Assembly: GCA_003116995.1 (NCBI GenBank)
Contig: BDSL01000132.1
Span: forward strand, 179,179 to 243,178
Direction: 5' to 3'
Length of the DNA: 64,000 bases
Source: Yamagishiella unicocca
Taxonomy: Eukaryota; Chlorophyta; Chlorophyceae; Chlamydomonadales; Volvocaceae
Positions 1 through 11,196 of the stretch are shown one piece after another. A program made the position numbers and the translations under genes. The number at the start of each line of letters is the position of its first letter. Position 1 is the first letter of the stretch. The notes under the pieces were generated by a model. It had not been told where the DNA came from and searched no databases. It saw nothing but the letters and a program-made list of their open reading frames with translations.

Positions 1-2640
1 TCCAGGCCGAGTGTGCTCGCATGGGTTATCCATGTTGCCAGATCCGCCTCCACCTGGCAAGACTTGGGGCTGTTGGATGATCGGAGGGGACCGCGTCCAG
101 CTGCCAACTGGGGCTGGAGCTCTGGCCTGGGCTGACCTGGCGACAGCTGGCGAGCAACCGGGACTCGGTCAGCCCCTGCTGGGGCCGGGACAGGGGTGTA
201 CGACTTTCGGGGCGGGGACTGGGGCCGGGACTCGGCCAGCCCCTGCTGGGGCCGGGGCTTGGGTGTACGACTTCACGAGCATGGGCAGGTCACGTGCCGA
301 CGTGGTAGCGGCTTGGCGAGATGATGGACCAGCTGGGTTCTGAGGTGGGTTTGAGTTGAAGCTGGGCAAGGACCGCGGGGGGGGGGAGCAGCCACTGCAG
401 CCGCTGGAGTTCCTGGGCCTGCTGCCCGACGCGGTCACGACGGAGATGCGCATTCCTCCGGGCGTACGACAGCCCTTACGCCGCGTGCCGCTGTCATCTG
501 CAGTCATCCTAAGAGTCCCTGGCTTGACCGTGCCTGATGTCGGTTCGTCCCCTCCCCGCTCTGTGTGTCCACGTCGCAGGCTGACTGCCCGAGCTGCCCG
601 GCCTGTCCAGCCACCGCCTGGCGTGGGGCCGACTGGCTTGCCGAGTGCCGTACAGGAGCCGCTGAGCGCGACGACGCCGGTGCCAACGAGTGGCCCTCCC
701 GGTGGTGTGCCATGACGTCAGGGGACCGGTGCAGGAGTGGCGCCAACCGCCCCGCTGCCGCCTTCCCTGGAGGCTCGCAGGCATTCTGCTGCGACCAGCC
801 CTCCTAGCCCGATGGCCGCGAACGGCTTCCCTGGAGCGCTCTGCCTGGGTGGTTGGATTTGGTGCTGGCTGACAACCCGGGAGCAGCCGGAAGACTGGTT
901 ACCAACGGACCGGGAGGGGGGGTCTGGTGGAGTGATGGTCACCCGAGGCGTGTGTTGACTAAGTGCAAGTGTGTACGCACTCGTTATCCCCCGTCAGCAG
1001 CACAGCGCAGCACACAGCGCCACTTCTCGCCTCGCTGCCAGACGGCAATGGCGCAGCACTTCGGTTTTTCCCGTCGCGGGGCAGGGCTGTGAGCTGGTAT
1101 CCTTCTCCGCACTGGGGTTGTGGTGGCTGGGAGGTGCGCCGCTACTTGCGCGGGGACTCCTCCCCGCATGGAGCTATCCCGGTCTGGTGGCAATGGTGCT
1201 GTCCGGATAGCGGCAGATGTGCTAACGCGAAGACCTGTCAGCCGGGCCTGTGTGGCTTAAGCAATTTATTTTCAAACTGAAGCGTGGGAGGGAGACATCC
1301 AGACCGTAGGTTACGGTAGCAGTTGGGGGATGGGTTTGAGGGGTCGGTATGTTACACGGTAAGCGAGGAAGGGTTGGAGCGGTCAGCGGTGTTGCTGAAC
1401 GAGGCTCCCGATGATGTGTACCGCTAACCTCGCTCAGCACCACCGCTGCCCGCTGCCATCTGTAGCATATGGCCGGCTAGAACCTGCCCATGTAAGCCAC
1501 TTGCTTCGGACCTCTCTCTCCGCCTCCCTGGGACCCAAGCTCACGAGGCCGCCACCCCTCATCGGCTACCGGCATCAGCAGGTCAGCGCATGTCAGGGCT
1601 CATGGACGGGCGTGGCTTCCTGTCTGGCTGCAGTAGCGCCACACCGCGCGAGCTGGCAGGTCCGCCTACATGAAGCGTACGAAGCACTCGGGCAGGCTCA
1701 GTGAGCTCCTCAGCTGTGGCTGCTTGCCCCCGTGCGTGTGTTGACGTACATGGGACTGGGGCACAACGGGTGGACTGTCGCCGGCTGAGGCTGGCACTGC
1801 CTGACAGTCACCTATCACTCAATGCCGTAACGAACTGGAGCTGGGTCGGACCCCGGCGGCCTAGACGTCTGAGTGGGCCGTTGGTTTGCAACCTTACAAA
1901 CGCGGTTCGTACAAAATCAACCTTCAGAATAGGGCTCATGAACGGGTTGCGAGCAGCTCCAGCCGGCCCCCGCGGGGGACAGCAGCCCTCCCTGGAGCGA
2001 CGTAGGGACCCCAGCCCCAGATTGCGTGCGCCACACACACACACACATACACAGTTATAACAGCACCAGGTTGGGCAGGAAGGCCGTCTGAACATACCCC
2101 GACATGGTCGGATGACCGACCTTGCCGCCAACGAGTCCGCCTTCATTTGCCGGCCACAGCTTCCGCCCCCCTGACCGGCTTGCATCCCACGATCGCCGTG
2201 GCGTCTCGCTCCTGCTTAGTTGCTACAAGTGGAAGGCGCGCGTCGTCCCTCTCACGTGACTGGTGCTTCCCCCCTCGGATGACGTCGCGTAACCGAGTTT
2301 TATTTGCAACCCCTCGATTAACAACGCCACTTGGATGTCCGCCTAGAAACAACCCTGACGGCCCGCACCCGTCCTCACCGCCGGGCGGCTGGGTACGCTG
2401 CTGCCCCGCGCTGTGTCGTACCTCAGCGTACCAGGATTCGACACAGCGCTGAGCGAAATGCCTCACAGCAACGTTCCCGAACACGTCCGAGGAAGTACCC
2501 TAATCTACAACAGGTCTAATCTACACCAGCCCTAGGTAGCCAACCGTACGACAGTCATTGATGACGCATCATAGGTGCACTATTAACCACGTTAAGTTGT
2601 GTGTGGGTGTATGGAAAAAAACAGCGATTCCATTTGGGGG
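1..2640. other. No gene recognised
   Basis: Several short overlapping open frames exist here on both strands, but none shows a family motif, a consistent splice structure or a signal of selection that I can see. Apart from a small tandem duplication near the left end and a short (CA)n run around 2030-2050, I see nothing to annotate. Confidence 0.5.
161..275 (+). repeat. 67-bp imperfect tandem duplication
   Basis: Two diverged copies of a G-rich unit follow each other, starting at about 161 and 228. Both contain CAGCCCCTGCTGGGGCCGGG and end in GTGTACGACTT. It lies in unrecognised sequence. Confidence 0.7.
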
Positions 2641-2654
2641 TGCGATAGCGCTAC

Positions 2655-3037
2655 TTAAAAAACCGCTGACAGCAGACGGTTCCACGACTCCCAAACCTTG
2701 CGACCTATTGAGGCACACTCGGCGAAAAGAGAGCGGACATCCACACCAGCGACATTAGCAGCGGCATTGTCCTCATTTCGGCGAAAGGGTAAACTGTGCA
2801 GTGCGTACGCAATGGCGAGCGCAGTGCCGTACAACATAAGCAATCGCACCGTGAAGTTCTTTCCGGGGCCCCCCAGCGCTCGCACATTGTTGTAGGCCTC
2901 CGGCGATCCTTGTAGGCAGCCCACAATCCGAGGCACCGCAGTAAACAATGCCAACGGCATTGAGAGCTTCGGAACCATCACAGCCAGTACCAGCAGCGCA
3001 ATGTCCCGCAGCAGCAGGAACCTCGCCATCGGGTCAT
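2655..3037 (-). CDS. Hypothetical membrane protein, C-terminal exon
   Basis: I do not recognise this protein. A minus-strand open frame of about 126 codons ends at a stop at 2655 and is preceded by a plausible 3' splice site (CCAACAG, exon start near 3037, entering in phase 1). The peptide has two hydrophobic stretches, one around LLRDIALLVLAVMVPKLS and one around LLMLYGTALAIAYALHSL, followed by a polar tail, so it may be the membrane-spanning C-terminus of a larger multi-exon protein. No upstream exon could be linked with confidence; the possible exon at 4740-5030 is on the same strand and could belong to the same gene, but that is speculation. The frame also extends upstream past the splice site to an ATG at 3179, which would be an alternative single-exon reading. 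Confidence 0.35.
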
Positions 3038-3039
3038 CT

Positions 3040-4739
3040 GTTGGACGGGTGAGATGGACGGGCGGGGGAGGGATGCACTGGTGCAGGCTATATGCCGTAC
3101 TTACAGAGGAGCTGCCTGCCGTACGGAGCTTCTGAGGCGGGAGACAAGCATGCCGATGCCTCAGTGGTAATACCGCCAAGCCGGGAGCACCACCTCCGAA
3201 CGGTGTTTGAAGACCTAATACGGGAGAGGTGATAGCGCACTATACCAGACACCTGCACGCGACACAGTGTTAAACGGCACAGGCGAAAGGCGCTCACGTA
3301 ACGCCACTACCATGACACACACATGGAAACGAACCAAACACCCGCGCTAAGACGTAGCACCGTACGATGCACTGATGCAGGAATTCCCACAGACCAGTCT
3401 CTTGGATACCCACCCTGCGAAGCACCAGCAGCTCCATCGAATGCGTTAACTGCATGAAGGGCATGACGTGGGGCGGAAAAATGGGGGCGACACATCACTT
3501 GTGCACAACCCTGCTGCAAGGGGTCTGAGCGACCCGAAGTCAAGAGCCCGCGGCTGCCCAGCCGCCCGCATGCCAAGATCGCGCCATTTGAACCCAAAAG
3601 CGCTGATGCAGGTCGGCGATCGAGCCATTCATGATGCGGGTATAGCGTGGCTTCGGCACTGCACAAGACTGCGGGCAGCACGTGGGGAAAACAGTCATTC
3701 AGAAGCACCAAGTAGAACTTGTGTTGTGCAAAGATGATGTCAGCTTGAAGTTGGTATGAGCATGCAGCTACGGCTCGGCACGCTTCCAGGGTAAAGTACG
3801 ACAGCCATGCCAGGATGTCTGGACCAGCACAAGTAGTTCACTCACGTTGGAACGCGACGTCCCTTGCCCGTCTACCTAATGCCCGGTCCAAGGCTCGGGT
3901 GGTTGCTTGCTTGAGTCGTCGGACTGGCAGCAGCACAGTGCATTGCAAGCCCCTAGCCCGCCGACTGGCATACCTCTACCTGGCCTGCTGTGTGGCCCGC
4001 CCCCCAACCAAAGCTGGCAGACACCACGTGGCGGACTGCCCTGACGTCGACAAGAATAGACAGGCCTCAACCCCGAGCGCGGAACCCCGATATGCCAGAG
4101 CCAGAGGGCAGAGGGCAGAGAGCCAGAGCTGAAGCCGCTTCAAGCAATCACGGAACTCACCGCCAGTAGCTCTCGCGTTGCTCGGAACAGGGCCAGCCAC
4201 CGCACCTGCATTACATATCGTGTAATGCAGGTGCGCGTTTGGGGAGGTGCCATGCAAGAAATGTGCGGCCTGACACACGGGTGGGGTGGGATGTTGTAGC
4301 ACTTAGGTAGCTGTGCGTTGGGAGGGGAGGTCCAGCAGCGCGATATGGATTGCGGTCGTGTACGTTCGGGGATCAGGGCATGCGGGCTGGGCGACGAAGC
4401 CTTGCCTTTTAAGCATCGGCATACAACAGAACAGCAATATGCAAGCTGCTGCAGAAGGCAAACGCGCAGCGCGGATGCGGTGTAATCGGCAATCGGCCAC
4501 GGCTTCCACGGTGCAGCGCGTGTGTATGTGCAAATTATCGCGAAACCGCGCAGTTCCAAAACATAGGTGCTGGGCAGGGCCAGTGGCGAGCACATGGCGC
4601 ACCAGCATAGAGGCAGCAACTCGGCGGGTTGCAGGTGCCTAAGCTCTACAATCCTGGTAACTTGTAATGATCTGATCTGCTAGAGATCGCGCGCCCTGGG
4701 ACTGTGGGCCAGCGCGTCTCCACGGCCCGTGACGAATGT
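3040..4739. other. Unassigned sequence with a perfect hairpin
   Basis: Overlapping short frames on both strands with no recognisable domain. The only structured element is the inverted repeat at 4201-4235, listed separately. Confidence 0.4.
4201..4235. repeat. Perfect 15-bp inverted repeat, 5-nt loop
   Basis: The arm CGCACCTGCATTACA (4201-4215) is followed by the loop TATCG and its exact reverse complement (4221-4235). No T-run follows, so it is not a typical terminator. It could be a small transposon relic, a cruciform or a structured transcript. Confidence 0.85.
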
Positions 4740-5030
4740 TTAGTTTAACGCACCATACAGCAGCTCCTTCACGACAATCAGGGCCATGTCGTCGGTACCC
4801 ACGAAATATAGTGGCCTGTCCGAGGCCGGTTTGCCCAGGAGAAGCACTCGAGCTCGCGCCTTCTCATACGTGGACAGGTCCAGCCTATCAAGCTTTTCCA
4901 GCCAGGCCGCCTGGGCGTCCTCCATTTTTGAGCAAAACCTAGTAAGGAAGGGTTTCTTGTGCAGGAATATGAGGCTCGTGAAATCCTTTAGCTTCGTGTT
5001 ATGCGTGTTAGCTACTGTTCTATAGCTGAG
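4740..5030 (-). CDS. Possible coding exon, unknown protein
   Basis: An unrecognised minus-strand open frame of roughly 95 codons ends in a stop at 4740. An internal Met at 4925 starts a stretch rich in charged and aliphatic residues (EDAQAAWLEKLDRLDLS, then ARARVLLLGKPASDRPLYFV), which reads like a soluble helical protein rather than random GC-rich translation. The frame continues upstream of that Met to about 5030 without a stop, so the Met is probably not the true start. No family is recognised and no neighbouring exon could be linked. Confidence 0.3.
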   Translation of the reverse strand, partial: LSYRTVANTHNTKLKDFTSLIFLHKKPFLTRFCSKMEDAQAAWLEKLDRLDLSTYEKARARVLLLGKPASDRPLYFVGTDDMALIVVKELLYGALN

Positions 5031-5262
5031 AATGAGCTCACTTCAGGCACCTCATACCGGCAGCTTAGGCCGTACCAGTAACAGTGCGGACGCTCTGGGC
5101 CGTACGGAAGTTTAGGCCGACCGTGCCGATCCCGCCAACGCCAAAAAGCATCCCTATAACACCAAACTTTTGCCTCCTGTGATCGAGTTATCACTATCCT
5201 AATACGCATCCTGTAATGGGCCCATATTAGCGCACTACGTACCGGTAGTCGCCGAACTGAAC

Positions 5263-6060
5263 TTGGCAAAGCAAAGAAAGCGAGGCGCTTGCCTGGCAAA
5301 GTTTATAATTGCCGTAAAATTCGCCGATGACAAGGAAGCGTTGCTTAGCGGCCCCGAGGAGTTGCTTCGCTGCGACATGGACGCGTTTGCTCTCGCCTCC
5401 GGTCAGCATCTGAACCTGAACGAGTTGGAGCTTCTGCATGTGGGGATGGACGTGCTGGCCCGCTGTGCTTGCTGGGCGCCGCGGCTTGTGCTCGGCGTTG
5501 TGACGCCGTCGCGACACGGCCTTTGCACCCCTGGCAGCAGGCGCTGCAGGTCTACCTGGGTCTACGGCCTGGACTTTCGCCCTACTCATGGTGCACGTTG
5601 ACGGCGATTCGCTGGGCCCGCGGACGTTTGGCTTGTGGTCAGCGGCCTTGCCTGTATCCCGCCTATGTCAGATGATGCGGATGAGCCTCTGCTGCTCGGA
5701 GACTGGTGCTGGGCGGCTCCTCTCTGGGGCAACCCCTAGTCAACCCCCGCCGGGTGTCGCCCCGCGGCGGCCTGGGCGGGAGCATCGCCATCCCGTCCTG
5801 CCCGCCTGCCATGGTTTGCGGATGCTGGGCGATGTATCGGCCGCCGAGGCCGCTCTTACTGCCTTTGCTAGGCGTTGATCGCCCGGCTCCCCCCGGGACC
5901 GCGCCAGTCCGAACCATCCAGCCAACTTCGCGGGGATTATTGGCGGGCTCCCTGGTCGCTATGTCCCTGGCGCCGTCGGCTTCAAGCGTTCCGGCTTCCG
6001 TGGACTGGGGCCGTCATGGCGCGCTGGCGTCGTCATTGCAGCACGTGTTCTTGGATGTGG
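5263..6060 (+). pseudogene. Decayed LINE reverse-transcriptase fragment
   Basis: The translation contains a reverse-transcriptase catalytic box in degenerate form (VKFADDKEALLSGPEELLR, compare YADD), followed by the ASGQHLNLNELELLHVG block that normally lies just after the active site in non-LTR retrotransposons. Further downstream, in shifted frames, come a WAAPLWGNP block and a block ending in SAAEAALTAFARR. Both match positions in the better preserved LINE copy on the opposite strand at 6868-8739 (NAPLWGNPLLP, and VQDAMTAFEVER). Frame changes and stops show that it is dead. It is truncated at both ends. Confidence 0.65.
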
Positions 6061-6523
6061 CTGTGGACAACCACCGCCGCCGCTAAAAGACCACTAAGCC
6101 GCTACGCCGAACACGACCCCGAACGCCGCAGGGTCAGCAGATTCGGAGCTCAATGGTGAGTCGCCTTCCCGCCAGGGCATGACCGCAGGGTGTGTTGATT
6201 CTGCGGAAGGGGGCCTCCCACCGGCAGACGTCATAAGCGGTTCAGCTTGAGCGGCCCTTGCTAAGGGTGGGGAGTGGGCAGCTCCAGGCGCTGATGCGGC
6301 GGGCGTGGCGCTCAACAGTAATTTACAATGAGCCCACTTGTGATTTCGTGTCAGCTCCGGGCCTTTCCCACTACCTCTTATCCTTAACGGTTTTCTTTTT
6401 CGTGCACGGGTTTTCCTTGCAGCCTTCCACTACCTCCGGAACAACCCGCCTATCCTCCCTGTCCGTGAGGCGTTGGGTGCTCATTCCGACGACTTGCTAG
6501 CCTGGGGGGCGGTGTGGAGCGGT

Positions 6524-6549
6524 GGGATGTCGCCGCTCACGGGTCCCGG
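6524..6549. repeat. 26-bp direct repeat, left copy
   Basis: This sequence, containing ATGTCGCCGCTCACGGGTCC, is repeated exactly at 8776-8801, and the two copies bracket the minus-strand LINE fragment. It may be a target-site duplication. A related sequence at about 11057-11080 argues that it could instead be part of the element's own 3' end. Confidence 0.8.
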
Positions 6550-6867
6550 AGCGGTAGAGAGAGAGAGACCGCGTTACAGTGGCCGCACGACAGGCGGCAC
6601 CCGCCCTTAGCCCGGCGGGAAAGCACTGCGGAAGAGACACGGAACCAAGGTCGGGTACGGGCAACAGCAGGCAAACAGCATCATGCAAAGTCAGCACAAG
6701 CGACGGCAGGACACGGCCCCATGCAGGCCACCCTTACGCGTCAAAACCACCACAAAAGCCCCCATTGGCTCACCTGCCCATCACCCGCACCACTCGTATC
6801 TCGAACCAGCAAAGGTGGCACCAGGAAAGAAAGAACGAAAGAACAAACAGCAGCCAAGGCAGGCGAG

Positions 6868-8739
6868 CTAGGGCGGCACGGCGCACATGAGCCGACCCCC
6901 GGTTACGAACAAAAATGGGTGGTCCACCCCCACGTCACCCCAGTCCTTGCGGGGCAAACCCAAGCCCGCAAAGTCCCGCAGCAAGGCCCAGAACTTAGCA
7001 AGGAGGCCAGAACGCATAGCAGCAGGGAGGGTGGGGCCGGAGAGCCGATGAGAGTGTATGTACCGGCGCGCCCACTCCATCGCGTTGAGCGCCGCCAACG
7101 CCACCACATCCCACACACACTGCAGCACAGTGGTCGGATCCGGCGACACACACAACCACACATGCTCACGCGTGACCCCGCACCCACAGCAGACTTCCAG
7201 TTCATCCCAGAGCGGGCGGACGAGGGGGCAAGACCAAAAGTGATGCAAGCGCGGCGACTCGGCCACACCCGCTGCAGCGGGGTAACAGCCGCAAGCACAC
7301 GGTTCGGGTGGGACCAGCGGGAGGTGAGAGGAGCCCGGCATGGGCACCCCGTCAACCGCCAGCCGCCAGAGGACCTCCTTCCACCGCGGCTCCCACTTAA
7401 GACGCTTCCACAACCGCCGCCATACCGCGCGTAACGCCACAAGGGCCGCCTCGGGCGTGGCAGCCACAGCAGGGGACAGCCCGAGCGCCTCCCGCACATA
7501 CGCCGCATGACAGGCCTGCCTGGGGCGCTCCAGTTCCGCCGCCTGGAGCAGGGTGCCCAGCTTGACGGTGAAGGAGGTGAGGGGCAGCACGGCGTCCACA
7601 CCCAGCCGCCACCCCAGGCGAGCAAGGAGGAGAGCATCCACCTCGTCAGGCGACGGCGGGGCGGGGCCATCGGGCGCCAGGCGAGCAGCAGCGAGCCATG
7701 CGGGCGAGATGTCAGAAAGGAGAGCGGCCACCGCAGCCCGCGCCGCGATGCGATCTTGGAGCGCACCCATGGCCAGCTCGGAGGGCGCCAGCTCGTGCCG
7801 TACGAGCGTCGTCCAGCGCTCAGCCAGCCTGCTGAAGATGGCCATGCCCGGCGTCGTCGCCAGGGCATGGGCGCGCTCCACCTCAAACGCGGTCATAGCG
7901 TCCTGCACCCGGACGGCGTCGCCGACGGTCAGCAGGCGGCGGCACATGGTGAGGGGGCCATGGATAGCCTCCAACCCCGGCCGCCGGCCCGGCGCCCCCG
8001 CGTTGGGCAGGAGCGGGTTGCCCCACAGCGGCGCGTTGAAGCACCAGACGCCCGGCTCCAGGGGGGGGTCCGCGACGTCAGACAGGGGGGGGAGGTGACC
8101 GAGGCTCGTGGCAAGCCGGTGGATGTCCGGGGGCAAGCTGAAGGGGGCGCCGAGCCACGGGCCATCCGGGCGAGCTGTGGTGACGGCCAGCGGGCGGAAG
8201 GCAGGGTGGAGGGTAGAGAGGAAGGAGACCGCAATCCGGATCCACGGCGCGCGGGCAGCCGGGGGCTGCAGCGCGGAGCGGGCGACCGTCAGGCTCCACT
8301 TGGCATGCCGGCTGAGGACATGCAGCCGAAGGGGCAGTACACCGAAGCCGCCGATGGTGGGATGACCGGAGAGCAGGCGGAGGGGGACACCAGTGAAACG
8401 GCGCTGGGCGTCATCAGGGCCTAGCTCCCGATCCACCAGCTTTGCGACAAGGGCCATGATGCCAGCAAGGACCTCCGCCGGCGGCAGCCCCGAGTGCTCC
8501 ATGTGGTACGTCGCCATATGGAGAGCATAAGCTGCAGCCGCAGTGGCACGGCCGAACATCGACAGGGCCATGCGGGAGATCTTTTGGAGACGGCGGCGGG
8601 CCTCCGACATCCGTGACGCCCAATCGAGGACGGGGGCGGCAGGCGGATTGGTGAAGGGGATGCCCAGCGCCACCGCAGCGGGCACGATCCGAAGGCCAGC
8701 GAGGGCAGGGGGCGGGGGAGAAGGGGAGGGGCGAGGCAC
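6868..8739 (-). pseudogene. LINE ORF2 C-terminal part (5'-truncated)
   Basis: A 623-codon open frame on the minus strand lacks endonuclease and reverse-transcriptase motifs. It corresponds to the post-RT region of a plant/algal L1-like non-LTR retrotransposon polyprotein. The diagnostic feature is a zf-RVT-type cysteine/histidine cluster near the C-terminus: CACGC, a spacer, then LHHFWSCPLVRPLWDEL. The end of the protein (ALNAMEWARRYIHSH, then FWALLRDFAGLGLP) recurs in the decayed copy at 12389-13390. The frame has no internal stops, so the insertion may be young, but it is truncated at about 8776 beside a 26-bp direct repeat and cannot be autonomous. The first Met at 8739 is only the first in frame. 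Confidence 0.75.
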
Positions 8740-8775
8740 CCCGGGAGCGGTGGCGGCAAGGGACGGCGATGTGGA

Positions 8776-8801
8776 GGGATGTCGCCGCTCACGGGTCCCG
8801 G
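8776..8801. repeat. 26-bp direct repeat, right copy
   Basis: Exact copy of 6524-6549, immediately upstream (minus sense) of the LINE open frame. The spacing between copies is about 2.25 kb. Confidence 0.8.
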
Positions 8802-8848
8802 GCCAATGGACAGATGTGATGTCCGTTTATATGTTGCATATGTGTTCG

Positions 8849-8921
8849 TTCGCTATAGTCTATGCGGAGAGGATGCAAGATTCTCTCTCTTGAGACCAGG
8901 GTTCGAGTCCCTGTTGCGAAA
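8849..8921 (+). tRNA. tRNA-Glu-like (CTC), degenerate
   Basis: Seventy-three nucleotides fold as a tRNA. The anticodon stem CAAGA/TCTTG encloses the loop TTCTCTC (anticodon CTC), and the T-arm carries an intact B-box GGTTCGAGTCC. The acceptor stem has one T-T mismatch (TTCGCTA against TTGCGAA), and the D-arm differs from the better copy at 11197. It is probably the head of a SINE rather than a functional tRNA gene. Confidence 0.6.
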
Positions 8922-8959
8922 CGGAATGTTTGACGGGCTGTGCCAGTCAAACATATTCA

Positions 8960-9058
8960 GTCGTCATCGTATAGTGGTCAGTATCCCCGCCTGTCAGATA
9001 GTCCCCCTCACGGTGGAACTGTTCGCGGGAGGCCGGGGTTCGATTCCCCGTGTCGGCG
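8960..9058 (+). tRNA. tRNA-Asp (GTC) with 27-nt intron
   Basis: The exonic sequence matches eukaryotic tRNA-Asp. The D-arm is GTATAGTGGTCAGTAT, the anticodon stem CCCGC/GCGGG carries the loop CTGTCAC, and the T-arm is CGGGG-TTCGATT-CCCCG. The loop is interrupted between positions 37 and 38 by a 27-nt insert (8997-9023), the canonical place for a nuclear tRNA intron. The acceptor stem has a T5-T68 mismatch, suggesting that the copy sits in a SINE and may be non-functional. Intron-containing tRNA genes are common in Chlamydomonas. Confidence 0.65.
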
Positions 9059-9275
9059 ACTCTATTTATTGTTTCCCGCAGCCTCATCTGAAGTACGGGA
9101 CGCAGGCATCGATACGCTGGGGCCATCCTCACCAGACGCGGCTCGCCCCCTTGCAAACAATACCTGTAGGGTGAGGGGGGCGCCGTCGCCGTACTGGCCC
9201 GGCAGCATGGTCGACTCCTCGGTTGGCAGCGGCGGACTGTTGGTAACGCCGGTCACACAGACTGTGCGCTCACGC

Positions 9276-10555
9276 AGCCACTGGCTGTGACGCTATCGGC
9301 ACCACTGCAGCTGCAGCCCCAGCAGGAGCAATACCAGCAGCAGCCATAAGCGCAGGGCCAGGCAGGCGGTCTCAGGTTCGTTCCATTGGGTCAGTGGTGC
9401 GGCATGGCTAGTAGCACGGGGCATGGGCGGTGCCGGGATCCTTGGGCTGACAAAGTCGTCCATGGGACAGGCCTTGATAGGGCCCGTCATCCATGCTGGA
9501 AACGCAGGCGTGCCCTGAAGTGCCAGCAGGGCCTCGGCCGCCGCTGGACAGGGCAGTTTGAGCTAATGTTCAGGGATGGAATCTCAGCCCATGCTTAAGT
9601 GTCGTATGGGGCGTGATGCCGGGAAACCTTGGCGGCCACTGCGGAGGGCAGCGGGAAGGTGGAAGACAGTGAGGCACGGCGGAGTGCTGCCGGCGGGCCA
9701 ATGGCTCACGGCGCTGGGGCCTTGTCTGCCCGGGCTTCCTAGCGGCCAGGATATTGTGCAGTCCTGAACACTTGTGGTGCATCAGTGTTTAATGAAGGTT
9801 TCGATAATGTCAGCATTGATGCATTTGACGTTTGTTGTTTTCAATGGGCACGCCAAAGAGTGGGCGGCCATAGTTGCGCAGTTGGACGAGGGCGGTGGGA
9901 ATTGTGGGCGTGGCTGATGGCTTCCGAGCGTTAACCAAACGTCAGCACATGCCTCATTGCTCTTGGTGAGTGTATTACGCACGTTGTTTGCGGCATCGTG
10001 CTTCAGGGTCAATGCAAGGTTGCCAAGGACGTACACAGGGCAAGCATGGCAGGTGGCATGTATGCACCTGGTGTACCGAATCGGCGGGACTTTAAAACTT
10101 GGGGAGGCGTAATTGGACTAGGGATTGGCTGCTGACGTGGGCCACGATCGCAGAACAGCACGTGGGGCAACCTGGCGTAGTGTTACCATGCAGCTGGCAA
10201 GTCCATGGATTGACACAAACGGGTTGGAACGTGTTATAATAACGACAAGACGACGGTGTTTATTAACGCCATTTCCGCCTTACCTGGACACATTGAAGGT
10301 GGACTGGGAGGACCAATGACGACGGTAGCGGCGGGCGAAGAGAGCAAGTCGGTCGTTAGCCCCAACCTAGATAGACGGTTGCAGGGATGCATGGCCGCCC
10401 GCCGTGCTGCTGAATACCCCCGGGATAGCGATGAGCCATCGCGACCTAAGCGCGCGCAGAGCTGCATTCGGTGGAAGGGAGCCGTTGCCTGCAAGGCGGG
10501 TGGGTACATCCAAGTAGGTTTAGAGTTTAGGATTGCGAACCTGTTAGGGTCGGGA
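9276..10555. other. No gene recognised
   Basis: Short open frames only. A minus-strand frame at 9782-10036 has a normal-looking composition but no recognisable family and no linked exons. Confidence 0.4.
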
Positions 10556-10840
10556 TGATATGAACAGGCTTGCGCTGGCTGTGTTGCCGCGTGGCTGGCT
10601 GCTTGGGTGCCTGGGTGGGTGCGTGGCTGGCTGGCTGGCTGGGTGGCTGCGTCTGCGTGGGTGGGGCGCGTGGTTGGGTGGCTGTCAGCATGCCTACGTG
10701 TGTGTCTGCCTGGGCGTCTGCTTGGGTGGGTGGCTGCGTGTGTGGGTGTCTGCGTGGGTGGGCGTCTGCGTGTGTGGGTGTCTGAATGGGTGGGCGCCTG
10801 CGTGTCTGCGTGGGTGGGTGCGTGCGTCAGGTAGTAGTCC
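10556..10840 (+). repeat. GTGGCTG/GTGGGTGTCTGCGT minisatellite
   Basis: Degenerate short tandem repeats rich in TGGCTGGCTGGG and GTGGGTGTCTGCGTG. The long open frames across it on both strands are low-complexity artefacts. Confidence 0.8.
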
Positions 10841-10849
10841 ACCACCCTC

Positions 10850-10985
10850 CCCCGCCAAGTATACCCTTGCAAGCATAACGCCTGCAAGCATACGCCTGCA
10901 AGCATACCCTTGTGCAAGCATATGCACGCATGCAAGCACATGCCCCCGCAAGCATATACCCTCCTGCAAGCATACGCCCCCCCGC
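10850..10985 (+). repeat. GCAAGCATAcgcct-type tandem repeat
   Basis: About nine variants of a GCAAGCATA(C/T) core spaced by 10-20 nt. Confidence 0.75.
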
Positions 10986-11056
10986 GCGTGCCCCCGCCCC
11001 TGCCCCCTCGGAGGTAGGAGGGGGTAAGCCCACTCGCGCAGCCCCTTGCGCTGCTA

Positions 11057-11130
11057 GTTTCTCGCCGCTCACGAGTCCCTTAGAGAGACCGCGTTACAGT
11101 GGCCGCACGACAGGCGGCACCCGCCCTGGG
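11057..11130. repeat. Copy of LINE-flank sequence
   Basis: This stretch shares CGCCGCTCACG and the block GAGAGACCGCGTTACAGTGG plus the following GCCGCACGACAGGCGGCACCC with 6531-6605, next to the LINE fragment. It is probably a severely 5'-truncated LINE 3' end, or a piece of the same older repeat. Confidence 0.6.
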
Positions 11131-11196
11131 TCCCGTGCCGGCTTAGAGGTCGCTAGCTAATATTAAACTGCAGCCAAATAATTTCATCAGCTCTCA

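Larger units (their letters stand above)
8849..9275 (+). mobile_element. SINE-like element with Glu + Asp tRNA heads
   Basis: Two tRNA-like sequences, Glu then Asp, stand 38 nt apart. They are followed by about 215 nt of non-tRNA body with blocks such as ATCCTCACC, CGGCTCGCCCCCTTG and CTCCTCGGTTGGCAGCG. The same body follows the tRNA-Glu at 11197, where most of the tRNA-Asp is missing but its 3' end (CCGTGTCAGCGAG) remains. Two diverged copies sharing tRNA plus body is the expected pattern for a tRNA-derived SINE with a dimeric head. The 3' boundary is approximate and no clear tail or target-site duplication was found. Confidence 0.6.

Noticed and set aside
6514..7434. 306-codon plus-strand frame
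   Set aside because: Antisense shadow of the LINE zinc-finger region; no domain of its own.
10234..10941. 235-codon Thr/His/Pro-rich minus-strand frame
   Set aside because: Translation of a GTGGGTGTCTGCGT minisatellite.
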